DNA from: Amnibacterium endophyticum | Lineage (GTDB): Bacteria > Actinomycetota > Actinomycetes > Actinomycetales > Microbacteriaceae | Direction: 5' to 3' | Length of the DNA: 64,000 nucleotides | Assembly: GCF_042680685.1 (NCBI RefSeq) | Contig: NZ_JBHUEA010000012.1 | Location: forward strand, 37,804-101,803 | Part shown: positions 33,390-43,100 of the stretch, piece after piece | Numbering within the stretch: the stretch's first letter is position 1 | Layout: each line of letters begins with the position of its first letter | Made by a program: the position numbers and the translations under genes | The notes under the pieces: generated by a model | Seen by the model: only the letters and a program-made list of their open reading frames with translations | What the model was told of the DNA's origin: nothing | Databases searched by the model: none

Positions 33390-34241
33390 CTATGCGCCCG
33401 CCAGCAGGCGCCGGATCACCGCCGGCAGCGCCTCCGCGATGTCGAGGGCCGCGATGGGCGCGCCGCTGCCGGGCCCGGGGCAGCCGACCGCCGCGGTGCG
33501 CCCGGCCTCGCCGTGCAGCGCGGCGGCCGCGGCGGCGAGGTCCGCGACGACCCCCGGGTCGTCGTCGATCGCGTCGGCGTGCGTCGCCAGCAGCGCGCCG
33601 AGCACCCCGCCCAGCACGTCGCCGGAGCCGGCGGTCGCGAGCCACGCGGGCCCGGCCTGCACCCGGTGGCGCAGCCCCGACGGGTCGGCCACATAGGTCG
33701 TCGCGCCCTTCAGCAGCACGGTCGTGCCGGTCTCTGCGGCGGCGCGCACCGCCCAGCGCTCCGGCTCCGCGGCGATCGCCCCCTTGTCCGCGTCGACGCC
33801 CGCGGTCCGCAGCACGGCGACGAGCTCGCCGAAGTGCGGGACGACGACCGAGGGCCCGGTCGCCTCGGGCAGCAGGTCGAGCACGCCGGCGTCGAGCACG
33901 GTCGGCAGCCCCTGCCGCAGGCGGGCGACCAGGTCGTCCCGCTCCGCGTCGCTGCGCTCCGGCGGCATGCCGGACCCCATCAGCCACGCCTGCACCCGGC
34001 CGTCCGCGGTCACGACCTCCGGGCGCCGCCGGAGCACGAGGTCCGCGGCGCGGTCCGGGCCGAGGTAGCGGATCATGCCGACGCCCGTCCGGGCGGCCCC
34101 CTCCGTGCCGAGCACCGCCGCGCCGGGGAACCGCGTCGACCCCGTCACGACGCCGAGCACGCCGCGCGAGTACTTGTCGTCGCCCGCGGCCGGCACCGCG
34201 ATCCACCGCGCCGCCTCCGCGAGCCCGAACCCGTCCGTCAC
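33390..34241 (-). CDS. nnrD: ADP-dependent NAD(P)H-hydrate dehydratase (stand-alone)
   Basis: 283 aa from GTG 34241. Repairs hydrated NAD(P)H in the cytoplasm. KYSRGVLGVVTGS near residue 23 and ATAGSGDVLGGVLGAL near 208 match the YjeF C-terminal (carbohydrate kinase-like) domain; GPSVVVPHFGEL near 138 is the middle motif. The N-terminal epimerase domain found in many fused proteins is absent. PEVV and MGSGM motifs around 80-95 agree. No epimerase gene is seen nearby. Divergent from the HAD phosphatase gene. Confidence 0.9.
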   Translation of the reverse strand: MTDGFGLAEAARWIAVPAAGDDKYSRGVLGVVTGSTRFPGAAVLGTEGAARTGVGMIRYLGPDRAADLVLRRRPEVVTADGRVQAWLMGSGMPPERSDAERDDLVARLRQGLPTVLDAGVLDLLPEATGPSVVVPHFGELVAVLRTAGVDADKGAIAAEPERWAVRAAAETGTTVLLKGATTYVADPSGLRHRVQAGPAWLATAGSGDVLGGVLGALLATHADAIDDDPGVVADLAAAAAALHGEAGRTAAVGCPGPGSGAPIAALDIAEALPAVIRRLLAGA

Positions 34242-34289
34242 CCGCCCATCGTCGCAGCGGTCCCCCGCGAGCAGCGTGGACGGCGCAAG

Positions 34290-34295
34290 TAGCGT
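34290..34295 (+). promoter_or_regulatory. -10 element TAGCGT, leaderless start of the HAD gene
   Basis: TAGCGT ends 7 nt before GTG 34303. This favours 34303 over the GTG at 34294 as start. Confidence 0.5.
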
Positions 34296-34302
34296 GGACG
34301 CC

Positions 34303-34917
34303 GTGAGCATCACCCTGCCGGGCCGCGCCGTCGTGTTCGACTTCGGCGAGGTGATCTCGTTCACCCCGTCGGAGGCCGACCGGCGCGCGATGGTCGAGGC
34401 CGCGGGCGTGCCCGCCTCGGACTTCTGGGCGGCGTACCACGCGGACCGGGACCGCCTCGACCAGGGCCTGATCTCGACGACGGCGTACTGGCAGGGCATC
34501 GGGCGCGCGTGCGGCCGCGAGTGGGACCTGCCGACGGCGCAGCGGCTCTGGACGCTCGACATCCGCGGCTGGACGACCGCGGACCCGGAGGTCGTGGCGA
34601 TCGTCCAGGAGCTCGCCGACGGCGGCACCCGGCTCGCGCTGCTCTCGAACGCGGCCGCCGACTACGGCGGCCTCTTCCGCTTCTCACCGCTCGGCGCGCT
34701 GTTCGAGCGGGTCTTCGTCAGCGGCGAGCTGCTGCTGCTGAAGCCCGACCCCGCGATCTACCGCCACGCCGCCGAGGCGCTGCGGCTGCCGCCGGAGGAC
34801 CTGGTGTTCATCGACAACCGCGAGGTCAACGTCCGCGGCGCGGAGTCGATCGGCATCACCGGGCACACCTACCGCTCCCCCGCCGAGCTGCGCGCCTTCC
34901 TGCTCCGCCTCGCCTGA
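34303..34917 (+). CDS. HAD superfamily hydrolase (phosphatase-like)
   Basis: 204 aa. Motif I is VVFDFGEVISF near residue 9, where the second acid of DxD is Gly, as in YihX-type HADs (FDLGNV). Motif II is LALLSNAA near 110, and motif III Lys is in LLLLKPDPAIY near 144, followed by the acidic motif IV VFIDNREVNV near 167. Predicted sugar-phosphate or other small-molecule phosphatase; substrate unknown. The leaderless promoter decides the start. Confidence 0.85.
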   Translation: MSITLPGRAVVFDFGEVISFTPSEADRRAMVEAAGVPASDFWAAYHADRDRLDQGLISTTAYWQGIGRACGREWDLPTAQRLWTLDIRGWTTADPEVVAIVQELADGGTRLALLSNAAADYGGLFRFSPLGALFERVFVSGELLLLKPDPAIYRHAAEALRLPPEDLVFIDNREVNVRGAESIGITGHTYRSPAELRAFLLRLA

Positions 34918-34928
34918 CGCGCCCCGCC

Positions 34929-35067
34929 GTTCGAGGTGCGGCGACGCTCACGGGAGCGGGGTCTCGAGGCTCGCTCCGCTCGCACCTCGACCGACGGCGA
35001 GCAGCGGACCACGGGCGCGACCCCGCCCCGCCGGTCGAGGTGCGACGCAGGAGCCTCGAGACCGAGG
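34929..35067. repeat. Dispersed intergenic repeat, three partial copies with large hairpin (family A)
   Basis: Between the convergent HAD and CNNM genes. A piece at 34960-34992 and one at 35033-35063 are inverted copies that share GGTCTCGAGGCTC and TCGCACCTCGACC, giving a hairpin with two 13-bp blocks around a 40-nt loop. A partial third copy starts at about 34930 (TTCGAGGTGCGGCGACGCTC). The 35 nt at 35033-35067 recur at 53322-53356 in inverted orientation with one mismatch. Confidence 0.65.
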
Positions 35068-35089
35068 ACTCGCGGGCCACCCGCTCGGG

Positions 35090-36142
35090 TCAGCGGCGGC
35101 GGGCCGGAGCGAGCTCGCGGCGCGTGGCGTCCTGGACCTCGCCGACCAGCTCCTCGATGACGTCCTCGAGGAAGAGGATGCCGCGGCTGCCGCCCTCCTC
35201 GTCGAGCACGCGCGCGAGGTGCTGCCCCCCGCGCCGGAGGCTCGCCAGCGCGTCCTCGAGCTCGGTCCCGGCCGCCACGCTCGAGAGGCCGCGCAGCAGC
35301 CGGCCGGGCACCGGCTTGTCCGCCTCGTCCAGCTCGAGCACGTCCTTCAGGTGCAGGTAGCCGGTCGGCTCTCCCGCCTGGTCGACGACGACGTACCGGG
35401 AGAAGCCGCTCTGCGCGACCGCGCGCTCGAGGTCGGCCGGCGTCGCGCCGTAGGGCAGGCCGACGATCTCCGCCATCGGCACGACGATGTCCTCGACGCG
35501 CTTCTCGGTGAACTCGAACGCGGCGGTGAGGGTGCCCGAGGTGTCGACGAGCGTCCCCTCCCGGCGCGAGGTCTCGACGATGGTCTCGACCTCGTCGATC
35601 GTGTAGGTGCTGGTGGCCTCGTCCTTCGGCTCGACGCCGACGAGCCGCACGAGGGCGTTGGTCGTGCCGTTCAGGGCGTAGATCAGCGGTCGGAAGACCC
35701 GCTCGACGAACACGAGGGGCTGCGCGAGCAGCAGGACGGCGCGGTCCGGCACCGAGAAGGCGAGGTTCTTCGGCACCATCTCGCCGAGCACGACGTGCAG
35801 GAACGTGACGATCAGCAGCGCGAGGACGAAGCCGACGATCCCGACGACCTCCTCCGACAGCCCGATCGCGCCGAGCGGCACCTCGAGCAGGTGGTGGATC
35901 GCCGGCTCGGACACCTGCAGGATCAGCAGCGACGCCACGGTGATGCCGAGCTGCGTCGTCGAGAGCATCAGGGTCGCGTGCTCCATCGCGCCGAGCGCGA
36001 CGCGGGCGCTCCGCTTGCCCTGCTCCGCCAGCGGCTCGATCTGCGAGCGCTTCGCGGAGATGACCGCGAACTCGCTCGCCACGAAGAACCCGTTGATCGC
36101 GAGCAGCACGACCAGCCATGCGAGCCCAGCCCAGTCGCTCAT
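35090..36142 (-). CDS. CNNM/CorC (hemolysin-type) transporter family protein, second of a pair
   Basis: 350 aa. An N-terminal DUF21/CNNM membrane domain (about residues 1-170, with NGFFVASEFAVISAKRSQIE and LGEMVPKNLAFS) is followed by two CBS domains (about 200-330). The family is linked to Mg/Co efflux or Mg homeostasis. There is no C-terminal CorC/HlyC domain, unlike its neighbour. ATG 36142 overlaps the stop of the upstream paralogue by 4 nt, so the two probably form a heteromer. The end faces the family A repeat. Confidence 0.9.
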   Translation of the reverse strand: MSDWAGLAWLVVLLAINGFFVASEFAVISAKRSQIEPLAEQGKRSARVALGAMEHATLMLSTTQLGITVASLLILQVSEPAIHHLLEVPLGAIGLSEEVVGIVGFVLALLIVTFLHVVLGEMVPKNLAFSVPDRAVLLLAQPLVFVERVFRPLIYALNGTTNALVRLVGVEPKDEATSTYTIDEVETIVETSRREGTLVDTSGTLTAAFEFTEKRVEDIVVPMAEIVGLPYGATPADLERAVAQSGFSRYVVVDQAGEPTGYLHLKDVLELDEADKPVPGRLLRGLSSVAAGTELEDALASLRRGGQHLARVLDEEGGSRGILFLEDVIEELVGEVQDATRRELAPARRR

Positions 36143-37482
36143 ACCTTCGCCGCCAGGTCCTCGGGGTGGTTCGCGGGCGCGTCCGGGTCGGCGCGGAAGC
36201 GGATCCGGTCGATGCGCCGGCCCTCCATCCGCAGCACCTCGAGCGTGCCCTGGTCGATCGTGACGACGTCGCCGACCCGGGGCAGCCGCCCCAGCTCGCT
36301 GACGACGTAGCCCGCGACGGTCTCGTAGAGGCCGGACTCGGGGACGCGGACGCGCGCCTGGTCGAGGATCTCGTCCGGGCGCAGGATGCCGGGGAAGGTG
36401 AGCGAGTCCCGGGCGCGGACGATGCCGGCGCGGGTGCGGTCGTGCTCGTCGACGAGGTCGCCGACCAGCTCCTCCACGCAGTCCTCGAGCGTCGCGACGC
36501 CGGCCGTGCCGCCGTACTCGTCGAGGACGACCGCCATCTGGTAGCCGCGGCCGCGCAGCTCGCCGAGCAGCGCGTCGAGCGTCATGGTCTCAGGCACCCG
36601 CAGCGCCTCGGTCTCGATCGCCCCGACGGGCACGTCGGCACGGCGGTCGCGCGGCACGGCCATCGCCTGCTTCACGTGCACCAGCGCGACGACGTCGTCG
36701 ACCCCCTGCTCCCCCGTCACCGGGAAGCGGGAGAAGCCGGTGCGGCGCGCGAGGTCGAGCACGTCCTGCGCGGAGGCGCTGCGGGGCACGGTGCTGAGCC
36801 GGGGCCGGGGCGTCATCACGTCGGCGGCGGTGTGGCCGGAGAAGTTCAGCGTGCGGGTCAGCAGGGTCGCGGTGTCGCTGTCGAGCACGCCCTCGAGCGC
36901 GCTCCGGCGGACGAGGGAGGACAGCTCCTGCGCCGTGCGGGCGCCCGACAGCTCCTCCTTCGGCTCGATGCCGATCGCGTGCAGGACGCGGTTCGCCGAC
37001 CCGTTCAGCACCCGGACGGCCGGCCGGAACACCGTCGTGAACCCCGACTGGAAGGGCATGACGAACCGGGCCACCCTGACCGGCAGGGCGAGCGCCAGGT
37101 TCTTCGGCAGCAGCTCGCCGATGATCATCGAGATGACCGTTGCGATGAAGAGGCCGAGCACCGCGGCGATGGGCGTCACCGCGGCCTCGGGCACGCCGAG
37201 GCCGACGAGCGGCACGCCGATGAAGGCGCTGAGGGCCGGCTCGAACGTGTAGCCCGCGAGCAGCGTCGTCAGCGTGATGCCGAGCTGCGCGCTCGACAGG
37301 TGCGTGGAGGTGATCCGCAGCGCCGCGATGGTGCGGCCGAGCCCCTGCTCGCCGTCGCGCTGGCGGGCCTCGAGGTCGGAGCGGTCGAGGTTGACGAGCG
37401 CGAACTCGGCGGCGACGAACATGCCCGTCCCGGCGGTGAGCACGAGGCCGACGGCGAAGAGCAGCAGGTCGGTCCAGAGCAT
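36139..37482 (-). CDS. CNNM/CorC (hemolysin-type) transporter family protein, first of a pair
   Basis: 447 aa. The membrane domain (about 1-190) has GMFVAAEFALVNLDRSDLE and IGELLPKNLALALP; two CBS domains (about 210-335, VMTPRPRLSTVPR and YGGTAGVATLEDCVEELVG) and a C-terminal CorC_HlyC domain (about 350-440) follow. Predicted Mg/Co transport or regulation at the cytoplasmic membrane. It is longer than its partner by the CorC_HlyC domain. The start is near panE, which is divergent. Confidence 0.9.
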   Translation of the reverse strand: MLWTDLLLFAVGLVLTAGTGMFVAAEFALVNLDRSDLEARQRDGEQGLGRTIAALRITSTHLSSAQLGITLTTLLAGYTFEPALSAFIGVPLVGLGVPEAAVTPIAAVLGLFIATVISMIIGELLPKNLALALPVRVARFVMPFQSGFTTVFRPAVRVLNGSANRVLHAIGIEPKEELSGARTAQELSSLVRRSALEGVLDSDTATLLTRTLNFSGHTAADVMTPRPRLSTVPRSASAQDVLDLARRTGFSRFPVTGEQGVDDVVALVHVKQAMAVPRDRRADVPVGAIETEALRVPETMTLDALLGELRGRGYQMAVVLDEYGGTAGVATLEDCVEELVGDLVDEHDRTRAGIVRARDSLTFPGILRPDEILDQARVRVPESGLYETVAGYVVSELGRLPRVGDVVTIDQGTLEVLRMEGRRIDRIRFRADPDAPANHPEDLAAKV

Positions 37483-37578
37483 CAGCGGGCTCCGGGGGCC
37501 GGGAGTGGGTCGGGCGAGGGCGAATGGTCGTCCATCAGGCTGAGCATCCTACCGGCGCGGCCGCGGCAGCATGGCCCG

Positions 37579-38565
37579 ATGCGGTACGTGGTCGTGGGAG
37601 CCGGCGGGGTCGGCGGGGTGATCGGCGGCCTGCTCGCGCACGCCGGTCACGAGGTGGCGCTGGTGGCGAGGGGTCGGCACGGCGAGGCGATCGCGGCCGA
37701 GGGCCTCCTCGTCCGTCGACCGGGCGCGGACCTGCGGCTGCGGACGCCCGTCGCCCCGACGGTCGAGGCGCTCGGCCTCGCCGCGGACGACGTGGTCGTG
37801 GTCGCGGTCAAGTCGCAGCAGACGGCCGGGGTGCTCGAGCAGCTCGGGGCGGTGCGCGTGGGCCGCGAGCGGGCGACGGACGTGCTGCCGCTCGTGCTCG
37901 CGCAGAACGGGGTCGCGAACGAGGACGCGGCGCTGCGGGTCGCGCCGGACGTGCACGGCGTGTGCGTGAACCTGCCCGCGACCCACCTGGAGCCCGGGGT
38001 CGTGATCGGCGAGGGCGACCCGATCGCCGGCGTGCTCGCGATCGGCCGGGCCGCGGGCGGCGCCGACGACCTCGACCGGGCCGTGGCGGCCGACCTGACC
38101 GGGGCGGGGTTCCGGGCGCGGGCCGTGGAGGACGTGATGGCGTGGAAGCGCGCGAAGCTGCTGCGCAACGTCGGCAACGCCGTGGAGGCGCTGTGCGGGC
38201 ACGCCGACGAGGGCGCTGCGGCGCGCCTCGACGCCCTCGCGCGCGCCGAGGTCGAGGCCGCCTTCGCCGCCGCCGGGCTGCGGGTCGTCGACGACGCCGC
38301 CTACGCCCGCGAGGTCACCGGCTACGCGGCGACCGCGGTCGGCGGCCGGGCCCGGCAGGGCGGCTCGACCTGGCAGAGCGTCGCCCGCGCGCAGGGCTCG
38401 GTCGAGACGGACTGGCTGAACGGCGAGATCGCCCGTCTCGGCCGTCTGCACGGCGTGCCGACGCCCGTCAACGCGCTGCTGCAGCGGGAGATGCGGCGCC
38501 TCGTCGCCGACGGCGGAGCGCCCGGTTCGGTGCCCGCCGCGGACCTGCTGGCGCGGCTCGGCTGA
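37579..38565 (+). CDS. 2-dehydropantoate 2-reductase (ketopantoate reductase) family protein
   Basis: 328 aa from ATG 37579. VVVGAGGVGGVIGGLLAHAG is the N-terminal NADP-binding fold, VAVKSQQTAGVLEQL near residue 78 is typical, and the Lys of WKRAKLLRNVGNAV near 195 is the catalytic residue of the family. The C-terminal domain has AQGSVETDWLNGEI near 278 with the substrate-binding Glu/Asp. It may be PanE of pantothenate synthesis, but no other pan genes adjoin and paralogues are common, so the symbol is withheld. Confidence 0.87.
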   Translation: MRYVVVGAGGVGGVIGGLLAHAGHEVALVARGRHGEAIAAEGLLVRRPGADLRLRTPVAPTVEALGLAADDVVVVAVKSQQTAGVLEQLGAVRVGRERATDVLPLVLAQNGVANEDAALRVAPDVHGVCVNLPATHLEPGVVIGEGDPIAGVLAIGRAAGGADDLDRAVAADLTGAGFRARAVEDVMAWKRAKLLRNVGNAVEALCGHADEGAAARLDALARAEVEAAFAAAGLRVVDDAAYAREVTGYAATAVGGRARQGGSTWQSVARAQGSVETDWLNGEIARLGRLHGVPTPVNALLQREMRRLVADGGAPGSVPAADLLARLG

Positions 38566-38580
38566 CGCTCGCGAGCGCCG

Positions 38581-40029
38581 TCACCAGCCGACCGGGAGCG
38601 GCTTGCCCTCCTCGTAGCCGGCGGCGGACTGCACCCCGACGACCGCGCGCTCGCGGAACGCCGCGAGGTCGGCCGCTCCGGCGTAGGTGAAGGAGGACCG
38701 GACCCCGGTCGTGATCGTGTCGAGCAGGTCCTCGACGCCCGGGCGCAGCGGGTCGAGCAGGATCCGGGAGGTCGAGATCCCCTCCGCGAACAGGCGCTTG
38801 CGGGCGAGCTCCCACGGGTCGCGGTCGCCGAACCGGGACTGCACCGCCTTCGTCGAGGCCATCCCCCAGCTCTGCTTGAAGAGCCGGCCGTCCTCGTCGC
38901 GCTCGAGCACGCCCGGCGCCTCGATGGTGCCGGCGAACCAGCTGCCGATCATCACCGAGGAGGCGCCCGCGGCGAGCGCGAGCGCCACGTCGCGGGGGTA
39001 CCGCACGCCCCCGTCGGCCCAGACGTGCGCGCCGAGCCCGTGCGCCGCGTCCGCGCACTCGAGGACCGCGCTGAACTGCGGCCGCCCGACCGCGGTCATC
39101 ATCCGCGTCGTGCACATGGCGCCCGGGCCGACGCCGACCTTCACGATCGTCGCGCCGGCCGACACGAGGTCGCGGGTCGCGTCCGCGGTCACGACGTTGC
39201 CGGCGACGAGCGGCAGCCCGAGCCCGAGCGCCGACACGGCCTCGAGCGCTCGCAGCATCCCCTCCTGGTGCCCGTGCGCGGTGTCGAGCACGAGCACGTC
39301 GACCCCGAGCGCGGCGAGCTCGCGGGCCCGGCCGGCGACGTCGCCGGTGATGCCGAGCGCGGCCGCGAGGGGCAGCCTCCCCGCGGCGTCGAGCGCCGGT
39401 GCGTAGACCTCCTGGCGCACCGCGCTGCGGGTGCTGGCCGTGCCGACGAGCACCCCGCCCTCGAGGACGGCCGTGAAGTCGCGGCCGCTGCCGTGCAGCG
39501 CGGTGAAGACCGCGTGCGGGTCGCCGATCGCACCGTCGAGCAGCGCGTCGCGGTCCGCCAGGTCGCCGAGCCGCGCGTCCGGCGCCGCCGCCTCGAGCCT
39601 CGCCGCATCGACGACGCCGAGGACGGCGCCGTCCTCGACGAGGACCACGCCGTGCCCGGCGCCGCCCGTCACCGACGCCCTCGCGTCCCGCACCGCGTCG
39701 CCGGGGGCGAGGACGAACGGCGAGTCCCAGCGCGGCGACTGCGCCTTCACCCAGGCCACCGCCTCCGCGAGCTCCGCGTGGGGCAGGTCCTGCGGCAGCA
39801 CCCCGAGCGCGCCCCGCCGGGCGAGGGTCGCCGCCATCCGGGGGCCCGTCACGGAGTTCATGTTCGCGGCGACGATCGGCAGCGTCGCGCCGGTGCCGTC
39901 GTCCGGCGCGAGCGCGACGTCGAGCCGCGAGGCGACGCCCGATCGGCCGGGGACGAGGAACACGTCGGAGTACGTGAGGTCGTGCGCGGGCCGGTCGGCG
40001 AGGAGACGCATGTCCGAAACGGTATCCAT
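38581..40029 (-). CDS. guaB1: GuaB1-type IMP dehydrogenase-related protein (GMP reductase)
   Basis: 482 aa. LTYSDVFLVPGRSGVASR near residue 20 and the catalytic loop VGPGAMCTTRMMT near 300 identify the IMPDH/GMPR family. Two CBS repeats (about 105-205) lie in the middle. In mycobacteria this GuaB1 group was shown to be a CBS-regulated GMP reductase, recycling GMP to IMP. ATG 40029 is chosen because AGGAGG lies 4 nt upstream; ATG 40011 matches the usual family start and is also possible. Confidence 0.9.
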   Translation of the reverse strand: MDTVSDMRLLADRPAHDLTYSDVFLVPGRSGVASRLDVALAPDDGTGATLPIVAANMNSVTGPRMAATLARRGALGVLPQDLPHAELAEAVAWVKAQSPRWDSPFVLAPGDAVRDARASVTGGAGHGVVLVEDGAVLGVVDAARLEAAAPDARLGDLADRDALLDGAIGDPHAVFTALHGSGRDFTAVLEGGVLVGTASTRSAVRQEVYAPALDAAGRLPLAAALGITGDVAGRARELAALGVDVLVLDTAHGHQEGMLRALEAVSALGLGLPLVAGNVVTADATRDLVSAGATIVKVGVGPGAMCTTRMMTAVGRPQFSAVLECADAAHGLGAHVWADGGVRYPRDVALALAAGASSVMIGSWFAGTIEAPGVLERDEDGRLFKQSWGMASTKAVQSRFGDRDPWELARKRLFAEGISTSRILLDPLRPGVEDLLDTITTGVRSSFTYAGAADLAAFRERAVVGVQSAAGYEEGKPLPVGW

Positions 40030-40117
40030 CCGGCCTCCTGCTCGGCCTCTCGGGCGTACCCTCGGAGACCGGATCGAGCACGAGCACGAGCACGAGCGAG
40101 GGTGGCGAAGGCGACAG

Positions 40118-43100
40118 GTGTCCAACCAGCTGACGGGGACCGAAGAAGGCGCGGGCAACGAGTTCGGCGCGAACGAGTGGCTCGTGGACGAGCTGTACGA
40201 GCGCTTCACGGCGGACCGGGACTCGGTCGACCGCTCGTGGTGGCCGGTGCTGGAGGCGTACCGCCCGGTGGACCCGGACGCCGTGCTGCAGCCGCACGAC
40301 GGCGCCGCGGGCGAGGACGAGCCGCGTCGTGACGGCACGTTCGCGGTCGACGAGGCGGAGGCCGCGGCGCCGGTGCAGCGGGCGCCCGCGGCGCCGGCGG
40401 CGAGCGCACCGCGCCCGCAGGCGAAGCCCGCGAAGAAGCCGATCCCGGCCGACGCGCCGACCCACGCGGTGCGCCAGGGCGCGGCGAACGACGACGCCGT
40501 CACGCCGCTGCGCGGCATGGCGAAGACGCTCGCGACGAACATGGACGCGTCGCTCGCGATCCCCACCGCGACCAGCGTCCGGACCATCCCGGCGAAGCTG
40601 ATGATCGACAACCGCATCGTCATCAACAACCACCTGCGCCGCGCGCGCGGCGGCAAGGTCAGCTTCACCCACATCATCGGCTTCGCCCTCGTCAGGGCGC
40701 TCCAGGCCTTCCCGAGCCAGAACGTGCACTACGCGGAGGTCGACGGCAAGCCGTCGGTCGTGCAGCCGGGGCACATCAACCTCGGGCTCGCCATCGACAT
40801 CCCGAAGCCGGACGGCACCCGCGCGCTGCTCGTGCCGTCGATCAAGCGGGCCGAGACGATGCACTTCGCCGAGTTCGTCGCCGCCTACGACGACCTCGTG
40901 AAGAAGGCGCGGGCGAACAAGCTCACCGCCGAGGACTTCGGCGGCACGACCCTGTCGCTGACGAACCCGGGCGGCATCGGCACGGTGCACTCCGTGCCCC
41001 GCCTGATGAACGGGCAGGGCTGCATCATCGGCGCCGGCGCGCTCGAGTACCCGGCGCAGTTCCAGGGCTCGGCGGAGAAGACGCTGATCGACCTCGGCAT
41101 CGGCAAGACGATCACCCTGACCTCGACCTACGACCACCGCGTCATCCAGGGCGCCGGCTCGGGCGAGTTCCTGAAGATCGTCCACGAGCTGCTGATCGGC
41201 GGCGACCACTTCTACGAGGACCTGTTCGCCGCGATGCGGGTCCCGTCGGATCCGATCCACTGGGCGCAGGACCTGAACCTCGACCTCGCCGACCACGTCT
41301 CGAAGACGTCGCGGGTGCAGGAGCTGATCAACGCCTACCGCGTGCGCGGCCACCTGCTGGCGGACCTCGACCCGCTCGTCTACGCGCAGCGGTCCCACCC
41401 GGACCTCGACATCCGCAACCACGGGCTCACGTTCTGGGACCTCGACCGCGAGTTCGTCGTCGGCGGCTTCGCCGGCAAGCGCCAGATGCTGCTGCGCGAC
41501 GTGCTCGGCCAGCTGCGCGACAGCTACTGCCGCACCGTCGGCGTCGAGTACATGCACATCCAGGACCCGGCGCAGCGCGCCTGGTTCCAGGACGCCCTCG
41601 AGCGCGCGTACGAGAAGCCGACGCACGCCGAGCAGATGCGCATCCTCGGCAAGCTGAACCAGGCCGAGGCGTTCGAGACGTTCCTGCAGACGAAGTACGT
41701 CGGCCAGAAGCGGTTCAGCCTGGAGGGCTCGGAGTCGCTGATCTCGCTGCTCGACACGGTGCTGCAGCGCGCGACCGACGAGGACGCGCTCGACTCCGCC
41801 GCCATCGGCATGGCCCACCGCGGCCGGCTGAACGTCCTGACGAACATCTGCGGCAAGACGTACGGGCAGATCTTCCGCGAGTTCGAGGGCACGCAGGACC
41901 CGGGCAGCCAGCAGGGCTCCGGCGACGTGAAGTACCACCTCGGCACGGACGGCACCTACGTCTCGGCGACCGGGACGACGCTGCCCGTGACGCTCGCGGC
42001 CAACCCGTCGCACCTCGAGACGGTGAACGGGGTGCTCGAGGGCATCGTCCGCGCGAAGCAGGACCGCGACCCCGTCGCGACCTACCGCGTGCTGCCGATC
42101 CTCATCCACGGCGACGCGGCCATGGCCGGGCAGGGCGTGGTGGTCGAGACGATGCAGATGTCGCAGCTGCGGGCGTACCGCACCGGCGGCACCGTGCACA
42201 TCGTCGTGAACAACCAGGTCGGCTTCACGACCTCGCCCTCCGACGGCCGCACGTCGATCTACGCGACCGACGTCGCGAAGACGATCCAGGCGCCCGTCTT
42301 CCACGTGAACGGCGACGACCCCGAGGCGGTCGCCCGCGTGGCCGAGCTCGCATTCGCCTACCGGCAGCGGTTCCACCGCGACGTCGTCGTCGACCTCGTC
42401 ACCTACCGCCGGCGCGGTCACAACGAGGGCGACGACCCCTCGATGACCCAGCCGGTCATGTACAACCTGGTCGAGGCGAAGCGCAGCGTCCGCAAGCTGT
42501 ACACGGAGGCGCTCGTCGGCCGCGGCGACATCACGCAGGAGCTGTACGACGACGCGCACCGCGACTTCCAGGCGCGCCTCGAGCAGGCGTTCGCCGAGAC
42601 GCACGACGCGCAGTCGCAGGGCGGCTCCGACGTCTCCCCGCAGCCCGACGCGAACGCCGACTCGGTCTCGGACCTCTCCATGCCGCGGTCGCAGCAGGGC
42701 GAGGGCGCGCCGGTGACGGGTGCCGGGTCCGTGTCGCAGGAGGTCCTCCAGTCGATCGGCGACGCGTTCGCGGCGGTGCCCGACGGCTTCGCGGTGCACC
42801 CCAAGCTGCGCGCCGTGATCGGCAAGCGGCAGGAGATGACCCGCAGCGGCGGGTTCGACTGGGCGTCGGCGGAGCTCTTCGCGTTCGGGTCGCTGCTGCT
42901 CGAGGGCACCAGCGTGCGCATCGCGGGGCAGGACTCGGGCCGCGGCACCTTCGTGCAGCGCCACGCGGTGCTGCACGACCGCGAGAACGGCGAGGAGTGG
43001 ACGGCGCTGTCGCACCTGTCCGCCGATCAGGGCCGCTTCTGGATCTACGACTCGCTGCTCAGCGAGTACGCCGCGATGGCGTTCGAGTACGGCTACTCCG

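Noticed and set aside
36118..37578. Long plus-strand extension upstream of the ketopantoate reductase-like gene
   Set aside because: It is antisense to the CNNM gene; the Rossmann start at ATG 37579 marks the true N-terminus.
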